This document shows positions 46,493 through 57,400 of a stretch of 64,000 nucleotides of DNA, one piece after another. The stretch's first letter is position 1. Each line of letters starts with the position of its first letter. The position numbers and the translations under genes were made by a program. The notes beneath the pieces are model-generated. The model saw nothing but the letters and a program-made list of their open reading frames with translations, ran no database searches and was not told the DNA's origin. Source of the stretch: Juglans regia (taxonomy: Eukaryota; Streptophyta; Magnoliopsida; Fagales; Juglandaceae); assembly GCF_001411555.2 (NCBI RefSeq), contig NC_049912.1, positions 22,763,722-22,827,721 of the forward strand. The letters run 5' to 3'.

Positions 46493-47376
46493 TAGGGGTG
46501 GCAGTTTGTATTTTCTAATAATGTTTATGTTAAATCATGGACATTCGACAATATAGTACGTAATAGGTCAATTCAAACCCTACCCGTTAAGCTAAACATG
46601 CCAAACTTGTCAAACCTTAGCCCGACACATTTAAATAACGGGTCGTGTTGTATCACTCGTTTTGACCGTTTAATAATTAAGGAAAATTTTATACACTATA
46701 CTACTATCATATTTTCATCCCATTATATAAGATATGACACTTATCACAATTTCTTTATCATTTAATGGTAATAAATGTGCAACATCTTATTTAGTGAGAT
46801 GAAAATAAGATAGTAGTGTGGTGTATAACATTACTCAATAATTAATTAAAAATAACTCAACACGACATGACTCATTTCAACCCGTTTCATGTAAATGAGT
46901 TGAACTAACATGCATAGCCCATTTGACATCATGATTAACGTAATTCACATACAATTTAAAATCTATATTTATTAGTAGCCACAATATTTAAAAAAATAAT
47001 AAGACTACTTAGTAACAAAAAATATCAATATTTACCAAATTTTAATACCTATAATAAATATTACAACCCTACAATAATAAATATAAGGATATGTCCAGAA
47101 TTACAATCCCAACAATAAAAATATAAGCATATTGAGAAATACCAATATTACAACTCAACAATAATACAATTATAATTTTGAAGTAAATTTAAATGGGTTA
47201 TAACGGTTGATTTTGGGTTAAGTGGGTTAACCCGTTATTTATCCGTTGATTAATCGTGTCTTAACAAATTAGTCCATTTTGACCCAAACCCATTTATATT
47301 AAACACAAATCAACTAATTTTATGTTGTGTTTGTATTAGATTCATAGGTCATGTCATATATTATATACCACCCATA
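46493..47376. mobile_element. hAT-like nonautonomous element (884 bp) with nested MITE
   Basis: Starts TAGGGGTGGCAG and ends ATACCACCCATA, flanked by TTATTAAT (46485-46492) and TTATTAAG (47377-47384), an 8-bp duplication with one change. Interior motifs such as CGGGTCGTGTTG, CAACACGACATGAC, GGGTTAACCCG and CAAACCCATTTATATT are typical of plant hAT elements with TAGGGGTGGCA ends. No transposase. It is interrupted by the hairpin MITE at 46691-46826. Confidence 0.72.
46691..46826. mobile_element. Hairpin MITE nested in the hAT-like element
   Basis: Arms of 29 bp starting ATACACTATACTACTATC and ending (reverse complement) ATACACCACACTACTATC match at 26 of 29 positions. The interior resembles the element at 21340-21455 (TATAAGATATGACACTTATC). 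No coding capacity. Confidence 0.75.
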
Positions 47377-47384
47377 TTATTAAG

Positions 47385-48377
47385 TATATCTCATTTAAAA
47401 CATAGTTGTATAGATAATTATAAAAAAGGGTTGTATCTATACGTAATTTTCGATACATATTATATAGATATTTGACTATTCTTGATCTAATTGCATATAT
47501 ATATACATATATATATATATACATATACACACACACACACACTAGGGAACGATCCTGTATGCATTAGTCTCGGGGTGTACCTGATATAATGATTTAAATA
47601 AAAAAAGTGAAAAAATCAGTAGCTTATTTATCTGAAAAAAGAAAATACAATATTAAAGAAAGACAAAAAATCAAGATTAAAAAAAATCTAAACTTCAACA
47701 AAATATTAGCATTAGTCTGCATCCATATTGGATTATCTATTTACTCTCTATATAATAATAAAATATTATTAATTTAATAATTTTTTTAATTTTTATTTTT
47801 ATCACATTTTATAGTTCTACTAATTAAAATATTAATAATAATTATATTCTAATCAAATTAGTAATATTCAATATTAATATTAATAATAATTATATTCTAT
47901 TAAGAGTCGTTTGATAAAATATGATCATTCATTAAATTCTATAAATGAGCTATACGTATGATTAAGGGTTTTAAGAACTTTTTGGTAAAACATGATTCTT
48001 TATTAAATTCTACAAGGGAATTACACGTGAAATGATCAAGAATTTTAAAAACCTTTTGGTAAAACAAGACTTAACGGACTCAACGAAAAAATAAAAAAAG
48101 TTAACGAAAAAAAAATAAAAATTAATATTCACAGTTCGATAGCCACTTATTATAATAAAGTAAATATATATTTAGTTGCTTCAGTTTTAATTTATGGCCG
48201 GCCATGCATGCACGGACCACCAACTGGCAAGCTAGAGAAATGATAACCATATATATATATATATATAGGTGGGTACGAAACTTACTTTTAATTAAGGGAT
48301 TGGCGAAATATTTGTTCACAAGAATATGATTCAACAAATTAAATTAAGGCCTAGCTGTTATAGTTCTAGATGATCAA
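47385..48377. other. AT-rich upstream region of the chitinase
   Basis: Contains (TA)n and (CA)n tracts around 47495-47541 and 48249-48267, and a short duplicated theme (TTTGGTAAAACA...ATTCTTTATTAAATTCTA around 47925-48065). No gene supported. Confidence 0.55.
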
Positions 48378-48500
48378 CCAGTCAAAGTCCAGCATTAACA
48401 AGACTCAAATCATGACACGCCTTCTGGTAGTCATAACGATGTCATTGAATTGAAACAATCTAAGCGAGCTAGCTAGCTGCACTACTACTATCTATAAATA
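48378..48500 (+). promoter_or_regulatory. Chitinase core promoter
   Basis: A TATA box CTATAAATA is at 48492-48500, about 80-90 bp upstream of the ATG. CAGTCAAAGTCC near 48378 contains GTCAA (reverse TTGAC), the W-box core bound by WRKY factors that often control defence chitinases (inference). Confidence 0.6.
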
Positions 48501-48580
48501 CCAAACAAGTAGTACTTCCCATTAATTCATCCCACACAATCAGCTTGTTCAATATTCTTCTTTCTTATAACCTTCCCCAG

Positions 48581-48886
48581 ATGGCTGCACTCGGCTTGAA
48601 AAAGAATCTACTAACCCTCATTCCAGTTGTAATCTTAGCACTAGTACTTGTCCCCGGCAAAGTGAAGGGTCAAAATTCGGTGGCCGATATTGTGACGGAT
48701 GATTTCTTTAATGGGATACTGAATCAGGCGAGTGGAGATTGTCCAGGAAAGAGCTTCTACACAAGAGCTGCCTTCCTTAGTGCTCTTAGCTCGTATGATC
48801 AATTCGGGTCTGGTTCTGCTGACGAGTCCAAGCGTGAGGTTGCTGCTTTCTTCGCTAATGTTGCACATGAGACAGGATGTAAGATC

Positions 48887-48935
<49 letters not shown>

Positions 48936-49788
48936 CTGTGACTTTTTATTATCATGAGTGATCAGTACTACATATAAATAATACAACCTTATGCACCAAA
49001 AACAACGTCGCATGCATGATATCCAATTGATATTTGATGTCATGATCGTTTGGAGCTTATAATTAACATAATATAGCATATATAATTTTACATTTATATA
49101 TGTTTTTTTCTTAAATTTTAATGAAAACACTAACTTTCTAAGCATGAATTCACAAAATATTTAAATGGGAAGTGTATGATCTTTTACTTTTAAGCTCACA
49201 TACATATATAATCATTAATCATAGATCACATATATATATATATACAGGTTAATTTGTAGCATATATTCTTGTCCATTACTAGGGGTATATATATATATAA
49301 TATGTATATATATTAGATTTTAATTAGAAAATATATTCACAGCCTGAAATTAAATTAAGCAAATTGTTTATATTTGGGCAGCTTTGTGCTACATAGAAGA
49401 GATAAACGGTGCTTCGCAAGACTACTGTGATGAGACCTATACACAGTATCCATGCAACCCTGATAAGAAATACTATGGTCGTGGACCACTTCAGTTAACT
49501 TGGAATTACAACTATGGAGCTGCTGGAAATAGCATTGGATTTGATGGATTAAACTCCCCTGAAACTGTAGCCACAGACCCTGTTATTTCATTTAAGACAG
49601 CCTTATGGTTTTGGATGACCAATGTTCACCAAGTCCTAAACCAAGGGTTTGGTGCAACCATTCGAGCCATTAACGGTGCAATTGAATGCAATGGTGGGAA
49701 CCCTGGTGCTGTCCAATCTCGTATCCAATATTACACTCAATATTGCAACCAACTCGGTGTTGCTCCCGGTGATAATCTCAGTTGCTAG
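48581..49788 (+). CDS. GH19 chitinase, class IV-like, without chitin-binding domain
   Basis: Secreted endochitinase that hydrolyses beta-1,4-GlcNAc chains of fungal walls or endogenous glycoproteins (family knowledge). Two exons, 48581-48878 and 49382-49788, join to 234 aa. Signal peptide 1-30 ([10 protein letters not shown] ... VLVPGKVKG). It is followed directly by the GH19 domain ([20 protein letters not shown]), so the hevein-type CBM18 module usual in class I/IV is absent. Motifs: VAHETG (E97, catalytic acid), CYIEEING (second Glu), [47 protein letters not shown] and the C-terminal [16 protein letters not shown] codon 36 bp upstream is in frame but not a credible start. Fragments of related genes lie at 53511 and perhaps 59298, so this was probably a tandem cluster. 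Confidence 0.93.
48890..48935. repeat. (CT)n(TA)n compound microsatellite in the chitinase intron
   Basis: About 14 CT units run straight into about 9 TA units, starting about 11 bp after the exon 1 donor. Useful as a polymorphic marker. Confidence 0.95.
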
Positions 49789-50666
49789 GAGCTGCTGGAT
49801 CATGATCATGTCTGCGTCTCGATCTTTTCTGGGATATCATGTACTGATCTAGCTTGCTTAATAATTAATTAATGAGCTAGTAAACTTAAATAATGTATAC
49901 AATAAAATGAAATAAAGAGTGCCAACTAGTTAAGTTGGCAAAATAATTAATTAAAGAACATTATTATTATTATTGTTATTATTTTGCTTCAATTAATATT
50001 TAATTCCACTGCATTTGTTAGTCTTAATTTTATGGTCATGAATCGACTCATGATCATGTTGGCTCTAGTGATCTAGTACGCGTGATCTTATTATTTTTTG
50101 TTTAATTTAGGAAATTTTCTTCTCATATATATATATATATATATTGCCAGAGGTCGATCGTATGAAGGATGAACAAATAGGTTTGGATTAATCCCAAAAC
50201 AAAGCTAGCTAGCACGTTGGGTCCTAAAACTTGATCAATCCAAACCAAATATATATTCCAAACTCTTTTAAGAAAAAAGACTGGTTTTGCTAGGAACGGG
50301 ATATATATATCAATGAAAAATCCACTGTCGATCACCCAATTATGTCGCAAAGTACCAGTCGGTTTCAATAATCGATCGAGAATCTTACTAGAATGTAGGT
50401 TATTAAATAATCTCAAATTAAGTACGAAAATTATTTACCCTTAGTACTATATATTATAATGGTAGCACATATGCAGAACTTGAGCTTGTGTTCAATCGGT
50501 AATGCTATTATATATAGTCTTGGAGTATGCAGTTTCGGCATACTCATTTTTAAAAAAAAGTGGGGGTCACTATTAAAAAATAATTTTTTTATGTGAATCC
50601 TAAATTTACCTACTTCTTTATATGAAAGCTGCACATTCCAAAACTGTAAATATAATTTCTTTATCA
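49789..50666. other. Chitinase 3' flank
   Basis: 3' UTR, then AT-rich DNA with TTA and TA microsatellites (about 49960-49985 and 50127-50144). No gene seen. Confidence 0.55.
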
Positions 50667-50960
50667 ATTAGAAATAAACTCATCTTAATCTTTATAAGGA
50701 GTTATCCCACTCTTCCTATTAAGTTTTTTATGGAGAGAAGTGGATGTCACTATATGGTATCAGAGCAGGTTAACCTATGACTGATAATGAGCTACTGCGA
50801 CTTACCCACAATAATGGTACAAGAAATACCGGCTCACATGTGATGGGGCGTGTTGAGAAGTCTCACACGTGTTAGTAACAAACCCATCCTAATCTTTATA
50901 AAGAGTTATCCTATTCTTTCTATTAAAAATTTTATAGAAAAAATTAAGTGTTTCTATACA
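50667..50960 (+). mobile_element. TRIM element remnant (miniature LTR retrotransposon)
   Basis: Right LTR at 50851-50960 (TGTTGAGAAGTCTCACACG ... TTTCTATACA, TG...CA). The 3' part of the same LTR recurs at about 50667-50753 (ACTCATCTTAATCTTTATAA ... GGATGTCACTATA). Between them, the primer-binding site TGGTATCAGAGC (50755-50766, complementary to initiator tRNA-Met) abuts the left LTR, and a GATGGGG purine tract precedes the right LTR. The internal region is only about 97 bp and non-coding, as in TRIMs. The left LTR's 5' end is lost. Confidence 0.8.
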
Positions 50961-51812
50961 ATCCATACCCCGTAATTTTAATTTCTTTTTGATACGTACC
51001 TAAAAGTTTTCTTTCTAAAAAACTTGAGGAGAAGATTGGGCTTATTGACCTAGCTAATTACAACCCATGGAAGGTCCTGCATGGGCTCGGAGAGGTTGGA
51101 GCCCATGTAGAAATCAATTCTCTTTTTGGAAGCGACACGAACCTTTCTAGCTAGTTTCCATTGCTGGGTTGGATCAAGTCAATTGAGATTACTGTTGGTA
51201 AGTGTAGCCGACATATATATAGTGTTATTAGCATGACAACAACAACAGTAACGACTTCTGTTTTAACCTTTAATGGTTTGATTCACATTCCATAGGAAGT
51301 CGGCAATATTTTGTCTTCGAAGGTGATCAATAAAGAACCATCCATATATAGTTGTGACACTATCATAGTTAATTTGAACAGAATGATTCAACTCCTAATT
51401 GAGGTCTTTTTTTTATATTAGGTAGGTAATGGTTATCCCTCGAAACGGGGGCGGGGCCAAATAGCACCACGTTACCGTCTCACTTTTACATATATTCAAG
51501 TTGGAATCGTCAAATTAGAATCAAGTAGGTTCGGATCAAGTCGAATGAACAGTCTTGTACTGTACATTGTATATAATTAAGCACTACCACACAAAATCGT
51601 GTATATATATTAAGCAGAAATAGTCAAATAAATTAATTCAGTACTTCAACTGGCTAATTAATTAAAATGATAGACACCTTATAAATGTCTGACTCAATCA
51701 TGCGATCAATCACTTGTTTTTTCCAGTCAAAGAAGAAGAGAATTAAGGAGGGCTATACGCGAATAAAATAAAAAAGAAGGAAAATAGAGCAAGATATCCA
51801 CTTAAAATGGCA
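50961..51812. other. Intergenic, no gene seen
   Basis: AT-rich spacer; no ORF, RNA gene or bounded repeat supported. Confidence 0.5.
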
Positions 51813-52130
51813 GGTGTTGCTCTAATGATAACCTTAGCTGCTAGGTGCCAACAAATAAATTATGTAATTGGTAGAATCGGGGACCAAGTCGCATCGATCT
51901 TAGCTAGCTAATTAAAAAATATTTAAGGATGAAAGATATCTATCATTTTTATAATGTACTGAATTAAGCTCATAGCTTTCATGGACATTAGTCAATGGAA
52001 AACATAAAGATTATTATAATTTTCCCTAATTCCCCTATGTTATTTAGTGCATGGACGGACATGATCATGAGTACTACTTTTGGCTACACCTAGTTAGCCT
52101 CGTACTTGAAATGCTAATAATTAAATCCAT
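51813..52130 (+). repeat. Dispersed duplication, copy 1 (chitinase 3' flank)
   Basis: Begins GGTGTTGCTC and ends ATTAAATCCAT. Aligned with copy 2 (53537-53870) it is nearly identical over about 320 bp, with scattered substitutions and a deletion of about 16 bp near the start. The first bases are a vestige of a chitinase C-terminus that is fuller in copy 2. Confidence 0.85.
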
Positions 52131-52172
52131 TACCCAGCAATATCTCTCTAGAACATTATTATAATATGGCTA

Positions 52173-52174
<2 letters not shown>

Positions 52175-52209
<35 letters not shown>
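52175..52209. repeat. (TA)n microsatellite
   Basis: About 17 AT dinucleotides. Confidence 0.95.
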
Positions 52210-52212
<3 letters not shown>

Positions 52213-52683
52213 TTTCATAAAAACTTGACCTCAATCAATAATTTAATGCATATGAAAAAAATGTAAATTCCAAAAAATATTTTTAGATAATAATAGTTAA
52301 GTGGAGTATAATAATTACATGTTTGGATAGATTAGAAAACAAAAACTTTAGTTCAAAGATCAACATAGTCTAATACATATTTATCATACTGATAGTTTTA
52401 GGAAACTGTTTAGGTACAAGTCTAACAGAAAACATTAGTTCAAAATGTGGCTTCCTTGGTTTTTCTATTGTGATTCGTCATTTTGAGTCATCATGTATGG
52501 GATCAATTGAGATGATATTGGAGTTTTTGTGCTGCTACTAGTTGAATCGGTCAGGCTCTGCAACAATCTGAATCATCCACTCTTTTTGTGAAACTTGTGT
52601 TGTAACATTATCTATATATGGCAAATGCTCATGCATAATAAATATATAATAGCTTTGCATGATTAATACAAACCTAAAGAACT

Positions 52684-53425
52684 TATTTGCATGGATTAAT
52701 GTATTTTCTCATTGATTCAAGTGCAAAAGAGATAGAGCGCAAAACTTGTATTCTTATATTCAATGAAGAATTTTCAGTTGACTTAAAATCAATTGACATA
52801 TCTTATTCAAAACGTTCTAAAAACTCTCTCGAATTAGTTGGATTGTAATAAATCAATATTGTTGCAAATATCCATCTTAAGCTGAACAATATTGGATACA
52901 AAGATGCTTCATATAAATAATCTTTTAAACTGCTATCTCTCCCTAACAAATAAATCATGCATAGTAGCTGCTTAGTAAAATGTTAGAGTCACAATATCAT
53001 CAACTGTCCTACAATTATCAAATGACAAATGACCTCTTATATGATTTAGCAATATCCGTAGATAATACCTTTCACTTTCAAACGGATTTTTTGTAGCAAT
53101 TCGACCTATAAGAATTTTTTTTTTGGTTCAAGGAGTCCACATTTTGTATTGTTAGCTCCAAACATAAAATTTTGAAAATTCTTTATACAACAATCTTCTG
53201 GCATTCTCATCTACTCGATTTGTTGCAAAGAATTCTGTTAACATCAATTTTATAGATAAATCAGAGTTGAGAACATGAGTTAAGTTTTCATGTGCCCGAA
53301 AAGGCATTTGGTCTTAATCTTTAAGATGTAAATGTAAGCTATAGATTGTTAGATATATTTCATTAACAACAAGTCATATATTCTCCACATAGCTCCAGGT
53401 GGAGCAATTCATTGGGCCAATTAGA
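52684..53425 (-). pseudogene. Helitron Rep/helicase fragment (decayed)
   Basis: Reading the minus strand gives, with stops and frameshifts, blocks of the plant Helitron-type helicase: SLHLHLKD, MPFRAHENLTHVL, LTEFFATNRVDENARRLLY, KEFSKFYVWS, IGRIATKNPFESERYYLRIL, LNHIRGHLSFDN, SSLKDYLYEASLYPILFSLR, WIFATILIYYNPTN, REFLERFE, DMSIDFKST and VLRSISFALESM. The order matches the family. No Rep HUH motif or Walker box is present in the remnant, and Helitron ends (TC...CTRR) were not located. It lies between the two copies of the chitinase-flank duplication. Confidence 0.82.
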
Positions 53426-53510
53426 ATTGTTTAATTTCATCAATTTGTTGCATGCTTTATTTAGAAACCAAACTAAAAGTAACATGACCATGGCCTTTGT
53501 AAATATACTT

Positions 53511-53566
53511 ATAACACTCAATATTTTAACCAACTCGGTGTTGCTCCTGGTGATGATAACCTTAGC
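53511..53566 (+). pseudogene. Chitinase C-terminus relic
   Basis: ATAACACTCAATATTTTAAC followed by CAACTCGGTGTTGCTCCTGG matches the last codons of the intact chitinase (49726-49785), encoding about [13 protein letters not shown]. No upstream GH19 sequence survives. It shows that another chitinase gene once stood here. Confidence 0.75.
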
Positions 53567-53870
53567 TAGCTGCTAGCTAGCAAGGTGCCAACAAATAAAT
53601 TATGTAATTGGCAGAATTGGGGATCAAGTCGCATCGATCCTAGCTAGCTAATTAAAAAATATTTAAGGATGAAAGATATCTATCATTTTTATAATGTACT
53701 GAATTAAGCCCATAGCTTTCATGGGTATTATTCAATGGAAAACATAAAGATTATTATAATTTTCCCTAATTTTCCTGTGTTATTTAGTGTATGGATGGAC
53801 ATGATCATGAGTACTACTTTTGGCTACACCCAGTTAGCCTTGTACTTGAAATGCTAATAATTAAATCCAT
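53537..53870 (+). repeat. Dispersed duplication, copy 2 (chitinase 3' flank)
   Basis: Partner of 51813-52130, with the longer chitinase tail. Shared landmarks are AGGTGCCAACAAATAAATTA, GGATGAAAGATATCTATC and GGACATGATCATGAGTACTA. Confidence 0.85.
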
Positions 53871-54152
53871 GCTAAATTAGTTAATTAATATATATATATA
53901 AACGTAAGATTTACGAGTACATCTTACAGTTCAGTTCGAGAAATAAGAAAAATAAAAAAATGGCGGATTGCACACGTTACCCGCGTAATTATTCATCGTC
54001 CAACAAAGACCAGTTTATGGTATTGACAACTCAAAAGTCTAGTCAAAGACCCATGAGTTACGCACCCTTTACAATTTCTCAGGTGCAAAGAAGTTTCTTT
54101 AAAGCTATTCGTAATTTCGTACCCGTCTCTTGACATGTGCCAGCTGCCCTAT

Positions 54153-54475
54153 TATTAAACCAAATGGAAAATAGAGTGCACCAAGAGGTGCTTGAAAAAA
54201 TACATCAAAGAAGACTAAAGTCTGAAACAAGTATTTCTAGTATATTGAAAACTTCCTCAGTACAGTAACTCTCAATTTATAGATGAAATGTTTACAGGAA
54301 AATCTTTCTAGAAGAGTCTACAACGTCATTCTATTGAGAAGAGTTGGTTTTACCATTCTATTGAGAGGTAGCTACGGATGGAATGGAGGTGGCTTTTTGT
54401 TGAGAATGTGCAGAGGATATAGTAGACATGGTTTGTGAGGTGGTATCCCCTAAGGCAGGTCCATGTGCTCTAATA
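54153..54475 (-). repeat. 3' LTR of Copia element 1
   Basis: Aligned with 58902-59220 along its whole length, with many substitutions and small indels, so the insertion is not recent. The two LTRs start and end at the same points apart from terminal mutations. Confidence 0.88.
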
Positions 54476-54477
54476 TT

Positions 54478-57400
54478 CCCCTTCGTTTCAAACGGCACTG
54501 GTAGAATGGTGAGGCTTGACTGTAAGAGTGCAAATCGTGATGAGGAGAGCTGCTTTGTGAAAATATATGCAATTTGTTCCTTACTTGGGACAAAGGAGAC
54601 AATGAGAGTTTTGTTAGCAATACGATCACGTACAAAATGATAATCAAGATCCACATGTTTAGTCCGTGAGTGTAAAACAGGATTAACCGAAAAATAAGTT
54701 GCACCAATATTATCACATAACAAGTGTGGTGCTTCAGAAATAAAAATTCCCAATTCTTTAAGCAAAGCTTGTATCCACAGAAGTTCACAAACAGTATTTG
54801 CAACAGATTTATATTCTGCTTCAGTCGTAGATCTAGCTATTGTTGGTTGTTTCTTGGAATCCCAAGACACTAACAACTCGTTTGTTTTCAGAGATGAGAT
54901 GAGATGATATGAGATTAAAGTTAAAAAGTTGAATAAAGTATTGTTAAAATATATTTTTTAATATTATTTTTGTTTTGAGATTTGAAACAGTTGAATTGTT
55001 TATTTTATTTTGTATTGAAAGTTGGGAAAGTTGTAATCATTAGATGAGATGAGATGAGATGTTTTCTGAAAATAAACTAGGCCTAAATGGGACCCAAAGT
55101 AGACACAAAAACCACCCGTCGATTTTCGATCATCTGGGCAACCAGCCAAATTAGCATCTGAAAATGCTGTTAGTTTATGAGGTGAGGTAGAAGAGAAAAA
55201 TAAACCAAAGGAGGTTGTGAGTTTGACATAACGCAGTATGCATTTGACAGCTTGCCAATGAGAGTTACGGGGGCAGTGCATATATTGACAGATTTTATTG
55301 ATTGCAAATGAGATATCCTGATGAGTGAAGGAAATGTACTAAAGACTACCAACACCACTTTGGTAGAGGTGAGGATCCTCAAAGGAGGACCCATCAAGGG
55401 TGGATAGTTTATCAGATGTAGACAGAAGTGTTGACACGGTTTTAGACTCATGCATATTAGTCTTCTTCAATAGATCATAGATATAATGAGATTGAGATAG
55501 AAATAGGCCTTTGGCCGTGCGACAGACATGAATCCCTAAGAAGAATTTAAGTGAACCGTGGTCTTTTACAGGGAAAGACATGGACAGAGAGTAAATGAAA
55601 TCAGTAATGAGAGAAGATGAAAAAAAAAAAAAAGATGAATCAGAAATGGAGGCATGAAAACCGAGTGCTAATAATTTCGAGCTAAGTTTGGCAAACCAAG
55701 CCCTAGGGGTATGTTTCAAGCCATAGATTGATTTTTTTAATTTACAAACAAAATGGGGGAGATCAAAATGAACAAACCTAGTTGGTTGTTGCATAAAGAC
55801 ATCTTCTTCCAAGTCATCGAGCAAGAATGCGTTTTGAATATCCAACTGATGAAGAGGCCATTTTCGAGAAACTTCAATAGAGATCAAAAGCCGAATGGTG
55901 ACTGGCTTAACTACTGGGCTAAAAGTCACTGAGTAGTCTAGCCCGACTTGTTGATGGAACCCTTTGGCGACGAGGCGAGCCTTGCATCGCTCAATGGTTC
56001 CATCGGTAAGCCGTTTGGTCTTAAGGACCCATTTTGAACCAAGAAGATTTTGACTGGGATGGGGAGGAACGAGAGTCCAAGTATCATTTCGGAGAAGAGC
56101 TTCAAATTCACTAGTCATGGCAGTACGCCAAACAAAGAATTTAGAAGCCTCTGTGTAGGAGGTGGGCTCGTCGGGGATGGAGGAATGGGCAGTGAGAGAG
56201 GCACTATGTTTTGGAGGTGGCCATGGAATGGTGCCATCTTGTCGTTGAAGGGGACAAGTGATGAGAGCTTTGGATTAAGTAGTCATTGGGTGAAGATTTA
56301 TGGAAGAAGGGATGGAGGAGGAAGAAGCAGCAGATGAAGAAGGGAATTAGGATTTGAAGGGGACGTCACAATAATGTTTTCGGAAGAATGAGATGAATCT
56401 GAAGAGTGATTAGGGTTTGTTGTTATGGGCTCATGGGCTAAAGTAATAGAAAGGAGATTGGGAGAGGGAGCCGTGTAGAGGGATGGAGAGATGGGTTCAG
56501 ATGGGCTGTCTGGAAGGAGGATTGATATATTTGAGAGGAGGCCCAACATATAAGGGAGGAAGTAAAGAATTCGGTGAAGTGGGCACATATGTGATGGGAG
56601 TCGAAGAGGGATCTTGAGGAGAATGAGAATCAGACGATACGAATGGGAAAAATGTTTCATTAAAGCGCACATCTCATGAAATATAAACTCTGCCAGAAGA
56701 AATATGTAAGCAATTATATCCTTTGTGATCAAGAGTATATCCTAAAAAGACACAAAGTTGAGATAGCATGTTTAATTTGTGATGATTAAGAGAATGAAGA
56801 TTAGGCCAACAGGGCGAGTCAAAAACATGTAAAAAATTATAATCAGGTGGAGAATTAAAAAGAGCTTGAAATGAAGAAATATGATGAAGGATGGGTGTTC
56901 GCATTCAATTTATAAGAAAAACAACTGTTTGGAAAGCATCAGCCCAATATTTGGTAGGTGCTGAAGATTAGGCTAAAAGAGAGAGACCAGTTTCAACAAT
57001 ATGGCGATAACGTCGTTTAACGTTGCCATTTTGTGCATGAGAATAAGGGTAGGTGATTTTATGAGAAATGTCAATATTTTGCAAGATACCATGAAAGGGA
57101 TGGAACTCACCGCCCCAGTCAGATTGAACAACTATAATATTTTTAGAAAAGGTATTACGCACATATTTAACAAAGTTTAGAAAATTGGGAGAAACATCAG
57201 ATTTTGTATGTAAAGGAAAAAAACCAAACATATTTTGTAAAGTCATCAATAATGGAAAAATAAAATCTAAAATCACTAGATGATAGCAGAGGCGTAGGTC
57301 CCCAGACATCTAAAAATAACAATTGAAAAGGAAAATTTGATTGAGAAGGTGAGAGTGAGTGAAGAAGAGCATGTGATTTGGCTTGAAGGCATGCTGAGCA

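Noticed and set aside
48545..48580. N-terminal extension of the chitinase from a TTG codon
   Set aside because: Plant translation starts at ATG; the ATG at 48581 gives a normal signal peptide and a leader of expected length.
43403..52209. CRISPR-like or satellite array suggested by regular (TA)n tracts
   Set aside because: Simple microsatellites without spacers; CRISPR is not expected in a plant nucleus.
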